From: Deltaproteobacteria bacterium
GTDB taxonomy: Bacteria; Desulfobacterota; Desulfobacteria; Desulfobacterales; Desulfatibacillaceae
DNA length: 64,000 nucleotides
Assembly (NCBI GenBank): GCA_016235345.1
Contig: JACRLG010000006.1
Location: 1 to 64,000, forward strand
Direction of reading: 5' to 3'
The position numbers and the translations under genes were made by a program. Shown here piece by piece: positions 9,769 to 19,072 of this stretch. A model generated the notes under the pieces. That model saw only the letters and a list, made by a program, of their open reading frames with translations, ran no database searches and had not been told where the DNA came from. How positions within the stretch are numbered: the stretch's first letter is position 1; every line of letters starts with the position of its first letter.

Positions 9769-12700
9769 AAGCGTGACGGTTACGAGCGGTGCGGACGGCT
9801 CGTATTCGCTTTCCATCGCGGCCCTTGTCACCGACAGGCTTGGCATCACCTACCGCGATCCTGACGGCAACGAGACCACCTTCTCCCCCGGCCCCTTCCG
9901 CACCGATGACGGCGCTTACATCATGGGAGAGGCGGGCGGAACCGTGCCCGGACCAAGCAATATCTACGCCATCGTCCCCGAAGGAGCCGTCCCCGAAGGC
10001 ACCAAAATCAAGCTCGCGCCCATCTCCGCAGCGGCACTGCCAAAAGCGCTTCCCCCCGATTTCGAGTTCCTGGGCGGAATCGATCTCGACATGGGCGACG
10101 TGGTGGCCACCCAGGAGTTGAAGCTCTCCATCGCAAACCCGGAGGGAAGCGGCCTCACCCCGCAAAGCCAGGTTTTCGTCTTCAAAGAGATCGAGGTGGC
10201 TGGCCAGTCCGAATACTCCCTCAACAACATCGCCCGCCTCGCCGACAACCGCCTCACCACCGCCTCGCCCCCCTTCCCGGGAGCGGAGGAAAAGGGTGAT
10301 TACTTTTTTGTAAGGCCTTTTATTCCCATGTCTGTGGCGAAATTATACATTGCGCCATTATCTCCATTTATAAAAAATCTTCAATCATTGGACTATGGTG
10401 GAGTGGTATTCGGCTGGAACGATTCTACCCGGTTGTACGTTGAAATTATGGTGCCAATGACATGCCCCCTTGTCATGGCCCCGATGGGAAGTGATTTTTT
10501 TATAGGCGGCGTTGATCCAATTGATGGTCACATACTCGACCCAATCAATTTCCCTCCGATCGACTCTCTTGATGCAATAGAGGATATCTACCTGCCTGAT
10601 GTCACTGAACAGGGGGAGCCCAACATCATTTCCCGCTCGCCTTCTGATAACCTGACCAACGTGCCTGTTGAACGCGGCATCCAGGTGTTGTTCGACAAAC
10701 CTGTCATAAGTAACACCATCAAGGTGACTGTGGCCGAGACCGGGGGAGGGGATTTTTTCGAGGACCTGGTAGGTGAGGAAAAACCAGGCACCGGGCATGC
10801 TTCAGCCATTGACTACACAGACGCACCCGTCGGCTCCCCGGTGGCCGCAGGCGTGACCTTCGTTCCAGAGCGCCGCCTAAAATACGACACGGATTACACA
10901 GTAACCCTTACGGGCGTTAACGGACAGATCGAAAAGGACGACGGAAACGGCGGAAAAACCATTGATCTGGCCCCTCTTCCTGACTGCCAGAAAACGTTCA
11001 CCTTCCATACTTTCTGCCCGCGCTTTCTGGGGGCCGTGGGTATCGCAACACCCCGTGACATTGCCGTTTTTGACGACAACAGGATTTATGTGGCCAACGG
11101 CAAGGCCGAAAATGATTCGGAGTCCCAAAACAAAGGCGTCGTTATCGTAGACACCAGTATCCCCGTAAGGCTTAAAAGAACAGGTGCGGAACATAACATT
11201 TCGGGAAACACCTTAGGAGTTGCCATCGCCAGGGGGGCGGCAGGGTATACCGGAGTGGTTGCAGTAAGCGGTGGAACTAATTACATAAGCCAGGTGCGAT
11301 TTATTCCTACGGATATGCAGTCATATCGCCGCACCCTGATTTCAATGGATTCCGTTTCTTTGTTAAATGGCATCACTCTGAATAATGTTCCTTATTATTC
11401 AGGAGTATCAATGGCTGTGTCTGTAATAGGCGGAGTTGCATGCATCGCCAACCTGGGCGTTGGAGTCCAGTTTGCCCCAATCGAAGATATGACGCCTGAT
11501 TGGAATGCGACCATAGGAAACAATGTTGAGCCCGGCCTAAATGTATTGAATGCTCAAAACGGAACGATAGATCACAATAACGGTTTTTTAAATTTGGGAT
11601 GGGAAATACCGACTCCGAAATGTATCGATGACTTGCATAGCACTGCTATAGTTGGTGATTCAGAAAATTTATATTTAATTAGTGGCAACCAAACTAATGT
11701 ACTTGCGGAAAAAATTTATCCTATTGCCATTGATGCCGTGGCCGACTTTCCTTACGCCTATACTCAGGCTGAATCAGGTCCAAGCAAAAATGTGGTGTTT
11801 GTTGCAGGGAAGAAGTATATATACTATCATGAAGAAATCATTGATACCATTTATCAGCTTTTCATTTACGAAATCACAGGAACCACTGCCAGGTTGCTTA
11901 ACGATGTTGATTACAGGCTGTCCTTTAATGGCACTTCCACCGTAAAAGCCTCAAAACGTGACCGCCTGCTATACGTTGGGGATTCCAACGGCATTCACGT
12001 CGTGGACGTCTTCGATCTCTCCAAGCCAAGGATACTTGGCCGTGTCAAAGGACCAGGGAAAACGGACTTTACAGCCAGGGTAAATGATGTCGACCTTGGC
12101 GCCTCCTTCGGTTTCGCGGCGGTGCCCAACGGCGACAACGGCTCCGTGGTCTCCTTCCCAATCCGTTCATGCATCGAGAGCATAAAGCGCGACGGCGATC
12201 ACAAGAGTCCGGGAGACAAGACTTATCACATCGGCAGCGGCGAGGCCGCCAACTTCAGGGCGGTAAAATCCCCAGGAGTCTCCAATGTCGTCTGGAGCAT
12301 CGTCGAGACCGGCCACAACGACAAGTCAGCGCCCGTGAGAAGGCAGCTTCATCCCAACGGCGATACCTGCGTTGTAAGCGTTGACAAGGAATCAGGCTCG
12401 GGCTGGATTCTCCTGCGCGCCGCCAACGCCGACATTCCCTCCTGCTATATGGACCGGCTGATCACCATAGGCTGCCAGGCGTGTACCACGGGCTGCGCCG
12501 AAAAAGTCCCCGGCAGCTGCGACGCTTCCAATTCCTGTGTCAGCGTGCGCTTCAACATGGGCAGGGCAGGGGAGGGCCTTTCCGCCGGAGAGCTTTACAT
12601 CCATTCCCTTTCGCCCGATCCGGGCATGGCGACTCCGTACGGCCTCAACTTCACCCCCATGGCCGACGGTGTCGAGGTGCTCTACGGCCAAACCGGGGAA

Positions 12701-15700
12701 ATCCGGCAGATTCTCGCGCCCGAAACCTTCGTCGAGGTGGTGGACGTCTATTATAAAGATGGCGAGGCGGTCGTCTATTATAAAGAGGCGGTGAACGGCG
12801 AGGATATTGTTAAGTTTGACCGTCATGCCTATGAGCTCCGTTTCTACTCCCCCTCCGCCGTCGGCCCCATGGGAACCGACGGCCTTTACACCGTGAATTC
12901 CGGCGCGATTCCCATCAAGTCCTGGATAGTGAGCGACCCGGACAAAGACGGCACTTCGCTTTCCATCACCGAAAACGGTACCGGAAACCGCGTTTACAGC
13001 TACGCCTGGATCGAAACCGCCCAAGACTGGACCCTAACCTCCGGCAACGGCCTTCGCGTGGATGCCAAAGCCAACTCCATTGACGCCAACGGCGACCGTA
13101 TCCTGACCGAGACGACATCCGGCGCGGCGGGAGCTCCCAGCGTCACCAAAACCTGGTTCCACAAATACCCCTGGGGCGAGGAACCCGTAAAGATCGTCAC
13201 CGATCCCGACGGCTTCGCCCTCACCGAAACCATCACCTATTACTGGGAAGACCCGTCCGCGCCCGGCTACGGCAGGATCAAAAGCCGCACCCAGCCCGAC
13301 GGAAGCTGGGTGGCCTACCAATATGACGAGCACGGCCGCGTCACCCGCGAGTTCCGGCCCTGGCTTTCGGGCGGCGTGTCCTTTGATCGTTTAACCACCC
13401 GCGCAGTTTCCTACTCCTACTCCCCCGTGGACGCAGCCGAAACCATCACGCCCGAGTCCTTCTGGGAGCCCCGTGTGATCACCGAAACCGTGCTTGGCAA
13501 GGTCACCGGCAAAACCTTCTCCGCGCGGCTTATTGCGTCCGACGGCGCGATCACCGAGATTTCCGAGCAAGCCTGGGCGGGCTATGCGGTTTACGGCGAC
13601 TCGCACAACCTGCGCACCGTCACCACCTATTACCCGGAAGCCGAGGGCGAGGCCCAAAGCGGCAAGCTGAAATCCGTGCTGTCCCCGGATGGCCGCCTCA
13701 CCACCTACGCCTACGATTACGGCTCCTTCGACGGCGTCTCCGCCTTCACCGTTGGCGGCGGCCTTTACCTGCGCACAAGTGTCACTCACGGCACGGAATC
13801 AAGCCCCGCCGGAATCGCCGGCAAGACCACCCGCGAAGTCTCCGTGGACACCCCCACCGGCGTCAGCGTCTATTCGGAAACCGAAGTCTACGACGGCAGC
13901 GCCTGCGCGCGCGTTTCGTGGACCCGCAACACCCTGGATTCCCTGGGCCGCGTGGAGCGCACCGACAGTTCCGACGGCACCTTCACCCAAACCGGCTGGA
14001 CCTGCTGCCAGAAGGAATCCGAAACCGACGCGGAAGGCGTCACCACCACCTTTATATACGACGACCTTGGCCGCGTGATCTCCCAGACCCGCGAGGGCCT
14101 TAACGGCTCCGTCGTCACCGACTTTGTTCTGGACGCGGCAGGCCGCGAGCTCTCGCGCCGGGTCACGGCGGGCGGCATCGTGCAGATGTCCTCCACCGCC
14201 TACGACACCGCAGGCCGCCAGATTTCCACCACCGACGAGGCGGGCCTCGTCACCACCTACGCCTACGCCTACGACGGCACCTTCCACATCTCCACCAACA
14301 CGGTCACCCAGCCCGGCGGGGCCACCCAGGTGACGGAATCTTTCGCCGACGGGCGCACCAAATCCGTCACCGGCACCGGATCCACGCCCCAGCATTACGA
14401 ATACGGCGTGAACGACGACGGCACCCAATGGACCAAAACGTCCATGGTGATGCCGGATTCGGCCATGTGGGAAACCACCACCACCGACCTTTTCGGGCGC
14501 ACGATAAAGACCGAAAAACCGGGCTTCGGCGGCATCGTGGAGACGGTGAACGTTTACGACACAAAAGGCCATCTGGCCCGAACCATTGCCACGGGCCGGG
14601 CTGGAACCCTCACCGTTTACGACGAGCTGGGCGAAGTCGCGTTCACCGCCCTCGACGTCAACGGAAACGACCTCATCGACATTGGCGGCCCGGACCGGGT
14701 CCAGTCCTCGGAATCCACGTTCGTGCTGGATGGCGGCGTCTGGTGGCAGAAATCCTCCCAGTCGGTCTACGTGGACCCAAGCGGCGCGGCCACCGTAACC
14801 GGACAGGCTTTGCAGCGCCTCACCGGCCTTGGCGCGGGCGGGCTCACCGGCGAGTCAAAATCCCTTGACGTCAATGGAAACGTCACGATTTCGAGAACTT
14901 ACCTTGATCGGGCGGACCACAGAAGAACCAGCGTAACCGATTACCCGGACTCCGACACCGACGAAACAAGCGTGACAAGATTCGGTTTGACCGTCTCGGC
15001 CACCGGCAAAACCAATGTAACCACCACCTTTATATATGACGCCCTGGGACGCCAGATATCCGTCACCGACCAGCGCAAGGGGACCAGCACCACCCATTAC
15101 GACCCGAAGGGCAGGGTGGATTGGGTCGCGGACGCGGCGGGGCATAAAACCACGCTCACCTACGACGAGGTCACGGGCCGCACCATCGCCCAGACCGACG
15201 CGCTCGGCCACACAACCCGCACCGGGTACGATATAAAGGGCCAGGTCATCCACGTCTGGGGAGACGCAACCTATCCTGTTTCCTACGAATACGACGTTTA
15301 CGGCCGCAAGGTGAAGATGTTCACCTACCGCACGTCAGGCGTTGACTGGAACTCGGAATCCTGGCCCTCGAACGCCGGGGCAGGGGACACAACCACCTGG
15401 ATTTACGACCCGGAGTCCGGACTTCTCACCGAAAAGCACGACAACGAGGAAAAAGGCCCGGTTTACACCTACACGTTGGACGGAAAACTTCTCACCCGCA
15501 AGTGGGCGCGCACGGATTCAAGCGGAAACGATCTCGTCACAACCTATTCATATGATTCACAAACCGGCGAATTGACGGGAGTGGACTACTCCGATTCAAC
15601 CCCGGACGTTTCCTTTTCCTACGACAGAATGGGCCGCCAGCAAGAGATCACCGACGCTGCGGGCGTGCGCACCTTTGCGTACAACGCCGATTTCTCCCTT

Positions 15701-17704
15701 GCGTCCGAGGCCGTCACGGGTATATATGATAAGGTACTTTCAAGATCATACGATTCCGTCCCCGGCGTGAAAGGCCGCTACGCGGGCATCTCGGTGGGCG
15801 CGGGTTATTCTGTCTCCTACGGCTACGACGAAAAGGGCCGCATGAATCAGGTCTCCTGGAACGTGGGCGGAACAAATGGCGTCGGCGGCGTGCCGGGAGC
15901 CACGAACTACACCTATGTCCCCGGCTCGGACCTCCTGGCCGGAATGTCCACCGTCCGCACAGACGGCGCGTACACCCCGGTCACGGCCACCTACACCTAC
16001 GAAAACAAGCGCGACGTGAAAACCCAGGTCCTCAACAAGGCCGGAGCCCGGACCATCTCGCAATATGACTACCGCTATAACTCGGTAGGAAACCGCACCT
16101 CGGTAGTCAACTCCGGCGAGGCATTCGGAAGCCAGCACCCCGCCTCATCCCCCGAAAACCGCGAAGGCTTCAACCTTTACGGTTACAACAGCCGAAGCGA
16201 AGTCACCGAATCCAAAAGATATTCCGGCACCGACGTTGACAACCCCGTGGATGTCGTCAAACCCGAATACCGTTCCTACGCCTATGATCCCATCGGCAAC
16301 CGCACGAATTCAACGGAAGGCTGCGACGCGGCGGAAAACGGCAAAACCTCCTCTTACGACACCAACGGCCTTAACCAGTACACCGGCGCGACAACCGGCA
16401 CGTCCTCGTCGTGCAGCGCGAGCGCTGGCGCAACCTCCGGCCTTGCCGACGGCTCCACCACCTTCACCTACGATGCCGACGGCAACATGACCAGCATTTC
16501 TGATGCTACCGGTTATACTATCTATTCGTTTGATTGCGAAAACAGGCTTGTTGACGTGACAATTCAAACGCAATCTTCCCTCGTCAGAAAAGTCACTTTT
16601 GCTTATGATTTCATGGGCCGCAGAATATCCAAATCAGTATCATCCTGGAATAACAACGCATGGTCACCCACATCATCCCGCACCTTTACTTGGGATGGCT
16701 GGCTCATGACGGACGAAACTGTTACAACAGGTAGCGCCCAACCTGAAACAACTTCCTATGTCTGGGGATTGGACCTCAGCCAGTCCATGCAAGGTGCAGG
16801 TGGAGTCGGTGGATTGCTTTCAATGACAAGTGAATGTGGCAATAGCTTCAATTGCTACCTCTATGATGCCAACGGCAATGTGACTCAATTAATAAATTTT
16901 AATACATGCAACGTTGCCTCACAATACGAATACAATATAAGTGGAAATATTTTGTATTATAATGGATATTCCGCTGAAAATAATCCATTTAAATTTTCTA
17001 GTAAATATTTTGACTTCGAAATTTATATGTATTATTATGGATATAGATATCTTTCAACTAACTTAGGAAGATTTACAAATAGAGATATAATTTATGAAAG
17101 AGGAGGAATTAATCTATATTCTGCTGCATTAAATAATTCTAATAAATATTTAGACTATAAAGGATTAAGACCATTTACTGCTAATGAAAAAAAGCAATTA
17201 TTTAGTTTTTTTAGACTATCACTGAATATTAATGATGTCGATGTGCAAATAGCATTCTTTGATTTTGATCCAGGACACTCATTAACTGTTAAAGATATTC
17301 GTCTACCAAAAGAGTACTTTTTTAACAACAATGATAATTGTGAGCTGCGACTTTATAGACCATTTTATTTTAGTGGTGTAGCCCATGAATTATTTCACAT
17401 ATGGCAAAGGCAGCATGGCAAACATGTTTCAATTCCAGCCGCAATATTAAAAGGAATGGAAACATTTTCTGATTATGATCCATATGATTATCCAACATTT
17501 ATCTACGATCCTGATAAATTATTAACATATTTTTTAAAAGCTAATGTTGAGCAGCAAGCTCAGATAGTTGAGGATATGGCATATTCATGGCGTCAGTCTA
17601 CTACACCTTCGAGAATTTATAGAAAAGGAAAATTCGATCATAAATTTATTAAAGTTCTGAAGTATATTAGGTCTTTGATATTATTAAATAACGAACCACC
17701 ATGA
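9713..17704 (+). CDS. Giant RHS/YD-repeat protein, segment 4, with C-terminal zincin-like toxin tip
   Basis: 2,663 residues are in one frame. Order: CarboxypepD_reg (~1-60), ZU5-like (~85-200), SbsA Ig (~300-440), LVIVD-type beta-propeller (~440-840), and a Cys-rich linker (CQACTTGCAEKVPGSC, ~920-940). RHS/YD repeats follow (~1160-2400; repeated TYDALGR/TSYDTAGR patterns), then the RHS core (GYRYLSTNLGRFTNRD, ~2440) and a ~170-residue tip. The tip has H2558-E-L-F-H2562 followed by N-V-E2613-Q-Q-A-Q-I-V-E-D, a Glu-zincin-like metallopeptidase pattern. DNA from ~16,900 on, including the core, is strikingly AT-rich compared with the GC-rich repeats, as expected for exchangeable polymorphic-toxin tips. 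RHS shells are known to encase and deliver C-terminal toxins; protease activity here is inferred. Confidence 0.8.
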   Translation: MGAAPAKVLVIATNFITGESVTVTSGADGSYSLSIAALVTDRLGITYRDPDGNETTFSPGPFRTDDGAYIMGEAGGTVPGPSNIYAIVPEGAVPEGTKIKLAPISAAALPKALPPDFEFLGGIDLDMGDVVATQELKLSIANPEGSGLTPQSQVFVFKEIEVAGQSEYSLNNIARLADNRLTTASPPFPGAEEKGDYFFVRPFIPMSVAKLYIAPLSPFIKNLQSLDYGGVVFGWNDSTRLYVEIMVPMTCPLVMAPMGSDFFIGGVDPIDGHILDPINFPPIDSLDAIEDIYLPDVTEQGEPNIISRSPSDNLTNVPVERGIQVLFDKPVISNTIKVTVAETGGGDFFEDLVGEEKPGTGHASAIDYTDAPVGSPVAAGVTFVPERRLKYDTDYTVTLTGVNGQIEKDDGNGGKTIDLAPLPDCQKTFTFHTFCPRFLGAVGIATPRDIAVFDDNRIYVANGKAENDSESQNKGVVIVDTSIPVRLKRTGAEHNISGNTLGVAIARGAAGYTGVVAVSGGTNYISQVRFIPTDMQSYRRTLISMDSVSLLNGITLNNVPYYSGVSMAVSVIGGVACIANLGVGVQFAPIEDMTPDWNATIGNNVEPGLNVLNAQNGTIDHNNGFLNLGWEIPTPKCIDDLHSTAIVGDSENLYLISGNQTNVLAEKIYPIAIDAVADFPYAYTQAESGPSKNVVFVAGKKYIYYHEEIIDTIYQLFIYEITGTTARLLNDVDYRLSFNGTSTVKASKRDRLLYVGDSNGIHVVDVFDLSKPRILGRVKGPGKTDFTARVNDVDLGASFGFAAVPNGDNGSVVSFPIRSCIESIKRDGDHKSPGDKTYHIGSGEAANFRAVKSPGVSNVVWSIVETGHNDKSAPVRRQLHPNGDTCVVSVDKESGSGWILLRAANADIPSCYMDRLITIGCQACTTGCAEKVPGSCDASNSCVSVRFNMGRAGEGLSAGELYIHSLSPDPGMATPYGLNFTPMADGVEVLYGQTGEIRQILAPETFVEVVDVYYKDGEAVVYYKEAVNGEDIVKFDRHAYELRFYSPSAVGPMGTDGLYTVNSGAIPIKSWIVSDPDKDGTSLSITENGTGNRVYSYAWIETAQDWTLTSGNGLRVDAKANSIDANGDRILTETTSGAAGAPSVTKTWFHKYPWGEEPVKIVTDPDGFALTETITYYWEDPSAPGYGRIKSRTQPDGSWVAYQYDEHGRVTREFRPWLSGGVSFDRLTTRAVSYSYSPVDAAETITPESFWEPRVITETVLGKVTGKTFSARLIASDGAITEISEQAWAGYAVYGDSHNLRTVTTYYPEAEGEAQSGKLKSVLSPDGRLTTYAYDYGSFDGVSAFTVGGGLYLRTSVTHGTESSPAGIAGKTTREVSVDTPTGVSVYSETEVYDGSACARVSWTRNTLDSLGRVERTDSSDGTFTQTGWTCCQKESETDAEGVTTTFIYDDLGRVISQTREGLNGSVVTDFVLDAAGRELSRRVTAGGIVQMSSTAYDTAGRQISTTDEAGLVTTYAYAYDGTFHISTNTVTQPGGATQVTESFADGRTKSVTGTGSTPQHYEYGVNDDGTQWTKTSMVMPDSAMWETTTTDLFGRTIKTEKPGFGGIVETVNVYDTKGHLARTIATGRAGTLTVYDELGEVAFTALDVNGNDLIDIGGPDRVQSSESTFVLDGGVWWQKSSQSVYVDPSGAATVTGQALQRLTGLGAGGLTGESKSLDVNGNVTISRTYLDRADHRRTSVTDYPDSDTDETSVTRFGLTVSATGKTNVTTTFIYDALGRQISVTDQRKGTSTTHYDPKGRVDWVADAAGHKTTLTYDEVTGRTIAQTDALGHTTRTGYDIKGQVIHVWGDATYPVSYEYDVYGRKVKMFTYRTSGVDWNSESWPSNAGAGDTTTWIYDPESGLLTEKHDNEEKGPVYTYTLDGKLLTRKWARTDSSGNDLVTTYSYDSQTGELTGVDYSDSTPDVSFSYDRMGRQQEITDAAGVRTFAYNADFSLASEAVTGIYDKVLSRSYDSVPGVKGRYAGISVGAGYSVSYGYDEKGRMNQVSWNVGGTNGVGGVPGATNYTYVPGSDLLAGMSTVRTDGAYTPVTATYTYENKRDVKTQVLNKAGARTISQYDYRYNSVGNRTSVVNSGEAFGSQHPASSPENREGFNLYGYNSRSEVTESKRYSGTDVDNPVDVVKPEYRSYAYDPIGNRTNSTEGCDAAENGKTSSYDTNGLNQYTGATTGTSSSCSASAGATSGLADGSTTFTYDADGNMTSISDATGYTIYSFDCENRLVDVTIQTQSSLVRKVTFAYDFMGRRISKSVSSWNNNAWSPTSSRTFTWDGWLMTDETVTTGSAQPETTSYVWGLDLSQSMQGAGGVGGLLSMTSECGNSFNCYLYDANGNVTQLINFNTCNVASQYEYNISGNILYYNGYSAENNPFKFSSKYFDFEIYMYYYGYRYLSTNLGRFTNRDIIYERGGINLYSAALNNSNKYLDYKGLRPFTANEKKQLFSFFRLSLNINDVDVQIAFFDFDPGHSLTVKDIRLPKEYFFNNNDNCELRLYRPFYFSGVAHELFHIWQRQHGKHVSIPAAILKGMETFSDYDPYDYPTFIYDPDKLLTYFLKANVEQQAQIVEDMAYSWRQSTTPSRIYRKGKFDHKFIKVLKYIRSLILLNNEPP

Positions 17705-17799
17705 TAGTAATATCAATATACTACTTAGCTAATAAGTTTTGCATATTCTTTCATTTCCATGCCTACATATGTATAACATCAATTACATGAGGTCGTGTT

Positions 17800-18216
17800 A
17801 TGTATATTTTAAAATATTTTATCAAACTCCAATTATTACTAATTTTAATATTTTTAATGTATTCTTGTCAAGAACAGTGGTATTTATCAATTAAAGATTC
17901 TAATATTCCATTACAGCCTGTTTTTTGTATTAGTAAATATAAACATTGTATAGGTAAAGGAAAAAAATTTTATGAATTTACTATAGACAGAATTGATAAG
18001 TATAGAATTACCCCGGTTTGGACGTTAAAACCAATTACAGATGCGAGATTAAAAATGTTTATATACGGTCAGGAGCCATTCGGATACGAACAACTTAACT
18101 CAGCAATACCTCTACAACTTGGCGCTACATACTCAGTTTGCGATAAGTATCAGTTCACAGTCAATAAGCATGGATCAAAGATAGTATATGATATTGTTTT
18201 AGGGTCCGCTAATTAG
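17800..18216 (+). CDS. Small AT-rich lipoprotein, candidate immunity protein
   Basis: 138 residues. The N-terminus has a lipoprotein-type signal (LQLLLILIFLMYSC, cysteine at ~23), so the product should be membrane-anchored and face the periplasm or surface. The C-terminal half (FIYGQEPFGYEQ...IPLQLGATYSV) resembles the layout of small periplasmic lipoproteins described as contact-dependent or T6SS toxin immunity proteins, as far as can be judged by eye. It lies 95 bp downstream of the toxin-tipped RHS gene, on the same strand, and shares its low GC. Immunity against the HELFH tip is inferred from position, size and localisation. Confidence 0.6.
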   Translation: MYILKYFIKLQLLLILIFLMYSCQEQWYLSIKDSNIPLQPVFCISKYKHCIGKGKKFYEFTIDRIDKYRITPVWTLKPITDARLKMFIYGQEPFGYEQLNSAIPLQLGATYSVCDKYQFTVNKHGSKIVYDIVLGSAN

Positions 18217-18279
18217 TTGTAAAAGTCGAGGACCTGCTGGCAGTTTAGCTGTAAAAGTCAAGGACCTGCCGGACAGTTT
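18217..18279. repeat. Pair of ~30-bp direct repeats after the lipoprotein gene
   Basis: Two near-identical copies, 18217-18247 and 18249-18279, share GTAAAAGTC(G/A)AGGACCTGC(T/C)GG followed by CAGTTT. About 180 bp further on, GGCCGGTTGACATTTCC resembles an inverted, degenerate version of the same ends. Repeated terminal motifs of this sort occur in IS21-like elements, but no transposase is present; this could be an IS scar. Confidence 0.6.
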
Positions 18280-18612
18280 GCCTCTCAGTCGCTGGCCACG
18301 ACAACTCCGACGGCTCCTTCACGCTGACCGGCGCGGAGCATTATGACCAGCGATCCGGCCAAACTTGCAGAAAGGGCCGGTCTTGGTAAGCAAGTCGGTA
18401 GCGTCAAGAATTTTTCGCACATTTGAAAATTGCATGGACCCTCAAGCTGGCCGGTTGACATTTCCAGGTTGAGGTTTTGACCTCCTTTGAGTAAAAGGCA
18501 AATACCCGCTCGGAGGATAGGGCAACGCTGGGGAGCGACCCGAGCGCCGTGGTGGGTGCATGTACGGATAGGCCGTGTGATGTTTTGCACGGCCTTTCTT
18601 TTACATCATCCG
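18280..18612. other. Degenerate non-coding stretch between the lipoprotein gene and the RHS relic
   Basis: No convincing gene. A fragment near 18,300-18,330 can be read as RHS-like residues (DNSDGSFTLTG), followed by a 27-codon open frame (18342-18425) without recognisable identity. The last ~120 bases are rich in short self-complementary segments and end in a hairpin terminator. It is probably a junction of RHS and mobile-element debris; a small structured RNA cannot be excluded. Confidence 0.4.
18571..18603 (+). terminator. Intrinsic terminator hairpin
   Basis: A perfect 7-bp stem, GGCCGTG (18571-18577) with CACGGCC (18588-18594), has a 10-base loop and is followed by TTTCTTTTT-like pyrimidines. 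It could end transcription of the RHS/lipoprotein unit or of a short RNA from the structured stretch just upstream. Confidence 0.7.
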
Positions 18613-18848
18613 GTATGTCCACCGCCCGCACGGACGGAGCCTACACCCCGGTCACGGCCAACTATACCTACGAAGACAAGCGCGACGTCAAAACCCAGGT
18701 CCTCAACAAAGCCGGAGCCCGCGTCATCTCCCAATACGACTACCGCTATAACGCCGTCGGCAACCGCACCTCGGTGGTCAACTCCGGCGAGGCATTCGGC
18801 AGCCAGCACCCCGCCGCCTCCCCCGAAAACCGCGAAGGCTTCAACCTA
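18613..18848 (+). pseudogene. Relic RHS/YD-repeat segment (orphan copy)
   Basis: About 78 codons (MSTARTDGAYTPVTANYTYED...NREGFNL) align without gaps to the intact YD-repeat region at about 15,942-16,178 of the large RHS gene, with frequent synonymous differences and a few residue changes. The similarity stops abruptly at 18,848, where the next codons are unrelated. It has no start context, no RHS core and no tip. It looks like a leftover of a displaced or tandem RHS C-terminal cassette, diverged enough to be a paralogue rather than a fresh duplication. Confidence 0.8.
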
Positions 18849-18976
18849 AAGAGAAAGCCGAAAACTTTCAAAAATCCCACACATACAAATGATATAGGGG
18901 GGGGCGTCCCATCGTCCCCAGGTTTTCGATTTCCGGTTTCGGTACGGATGGGTCAGGTCTTTTGGGCGGTTGGGTG

Positions 18977-19035
18977 CCTTGATCAAGTTTTCATCGAGCA
19001 TTGGCACATCCTCCAATTTTTCTTTGGAAAGCGTT
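18977..19035 (-). pseudogene. Relic of the 5' end of a GlcD-like flavin-oxidase gene
   Basis: Bases 18977-19001 are identical over 25 bp to 24246-24270, the first codons (MLDENLIK) of the intact flavin oxidase. The bases beyond the start, including the CCTCC ribosome-site complement, are similar but diverged. After eight codons homology ends. This shows that a second flavin-oxidase gene once followed the short-chain dehydrogenase at 19073 and was cut off at about 18,976, where the RHS-derived DNA begins. Confidence 0.7.
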
Positions 19036-19072
19036 TCACCTACCCGGCCGCATGGGCGAAAAGAACGTCAGT

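Noticed and set aside
13799-14572. A 257-codon antisense open frame within the YD repeats
   Set aside because: Composition (Gly, Val, His, Arg) is that expected from the complement of YD-repeat codons; the plus strand is plainly coding.
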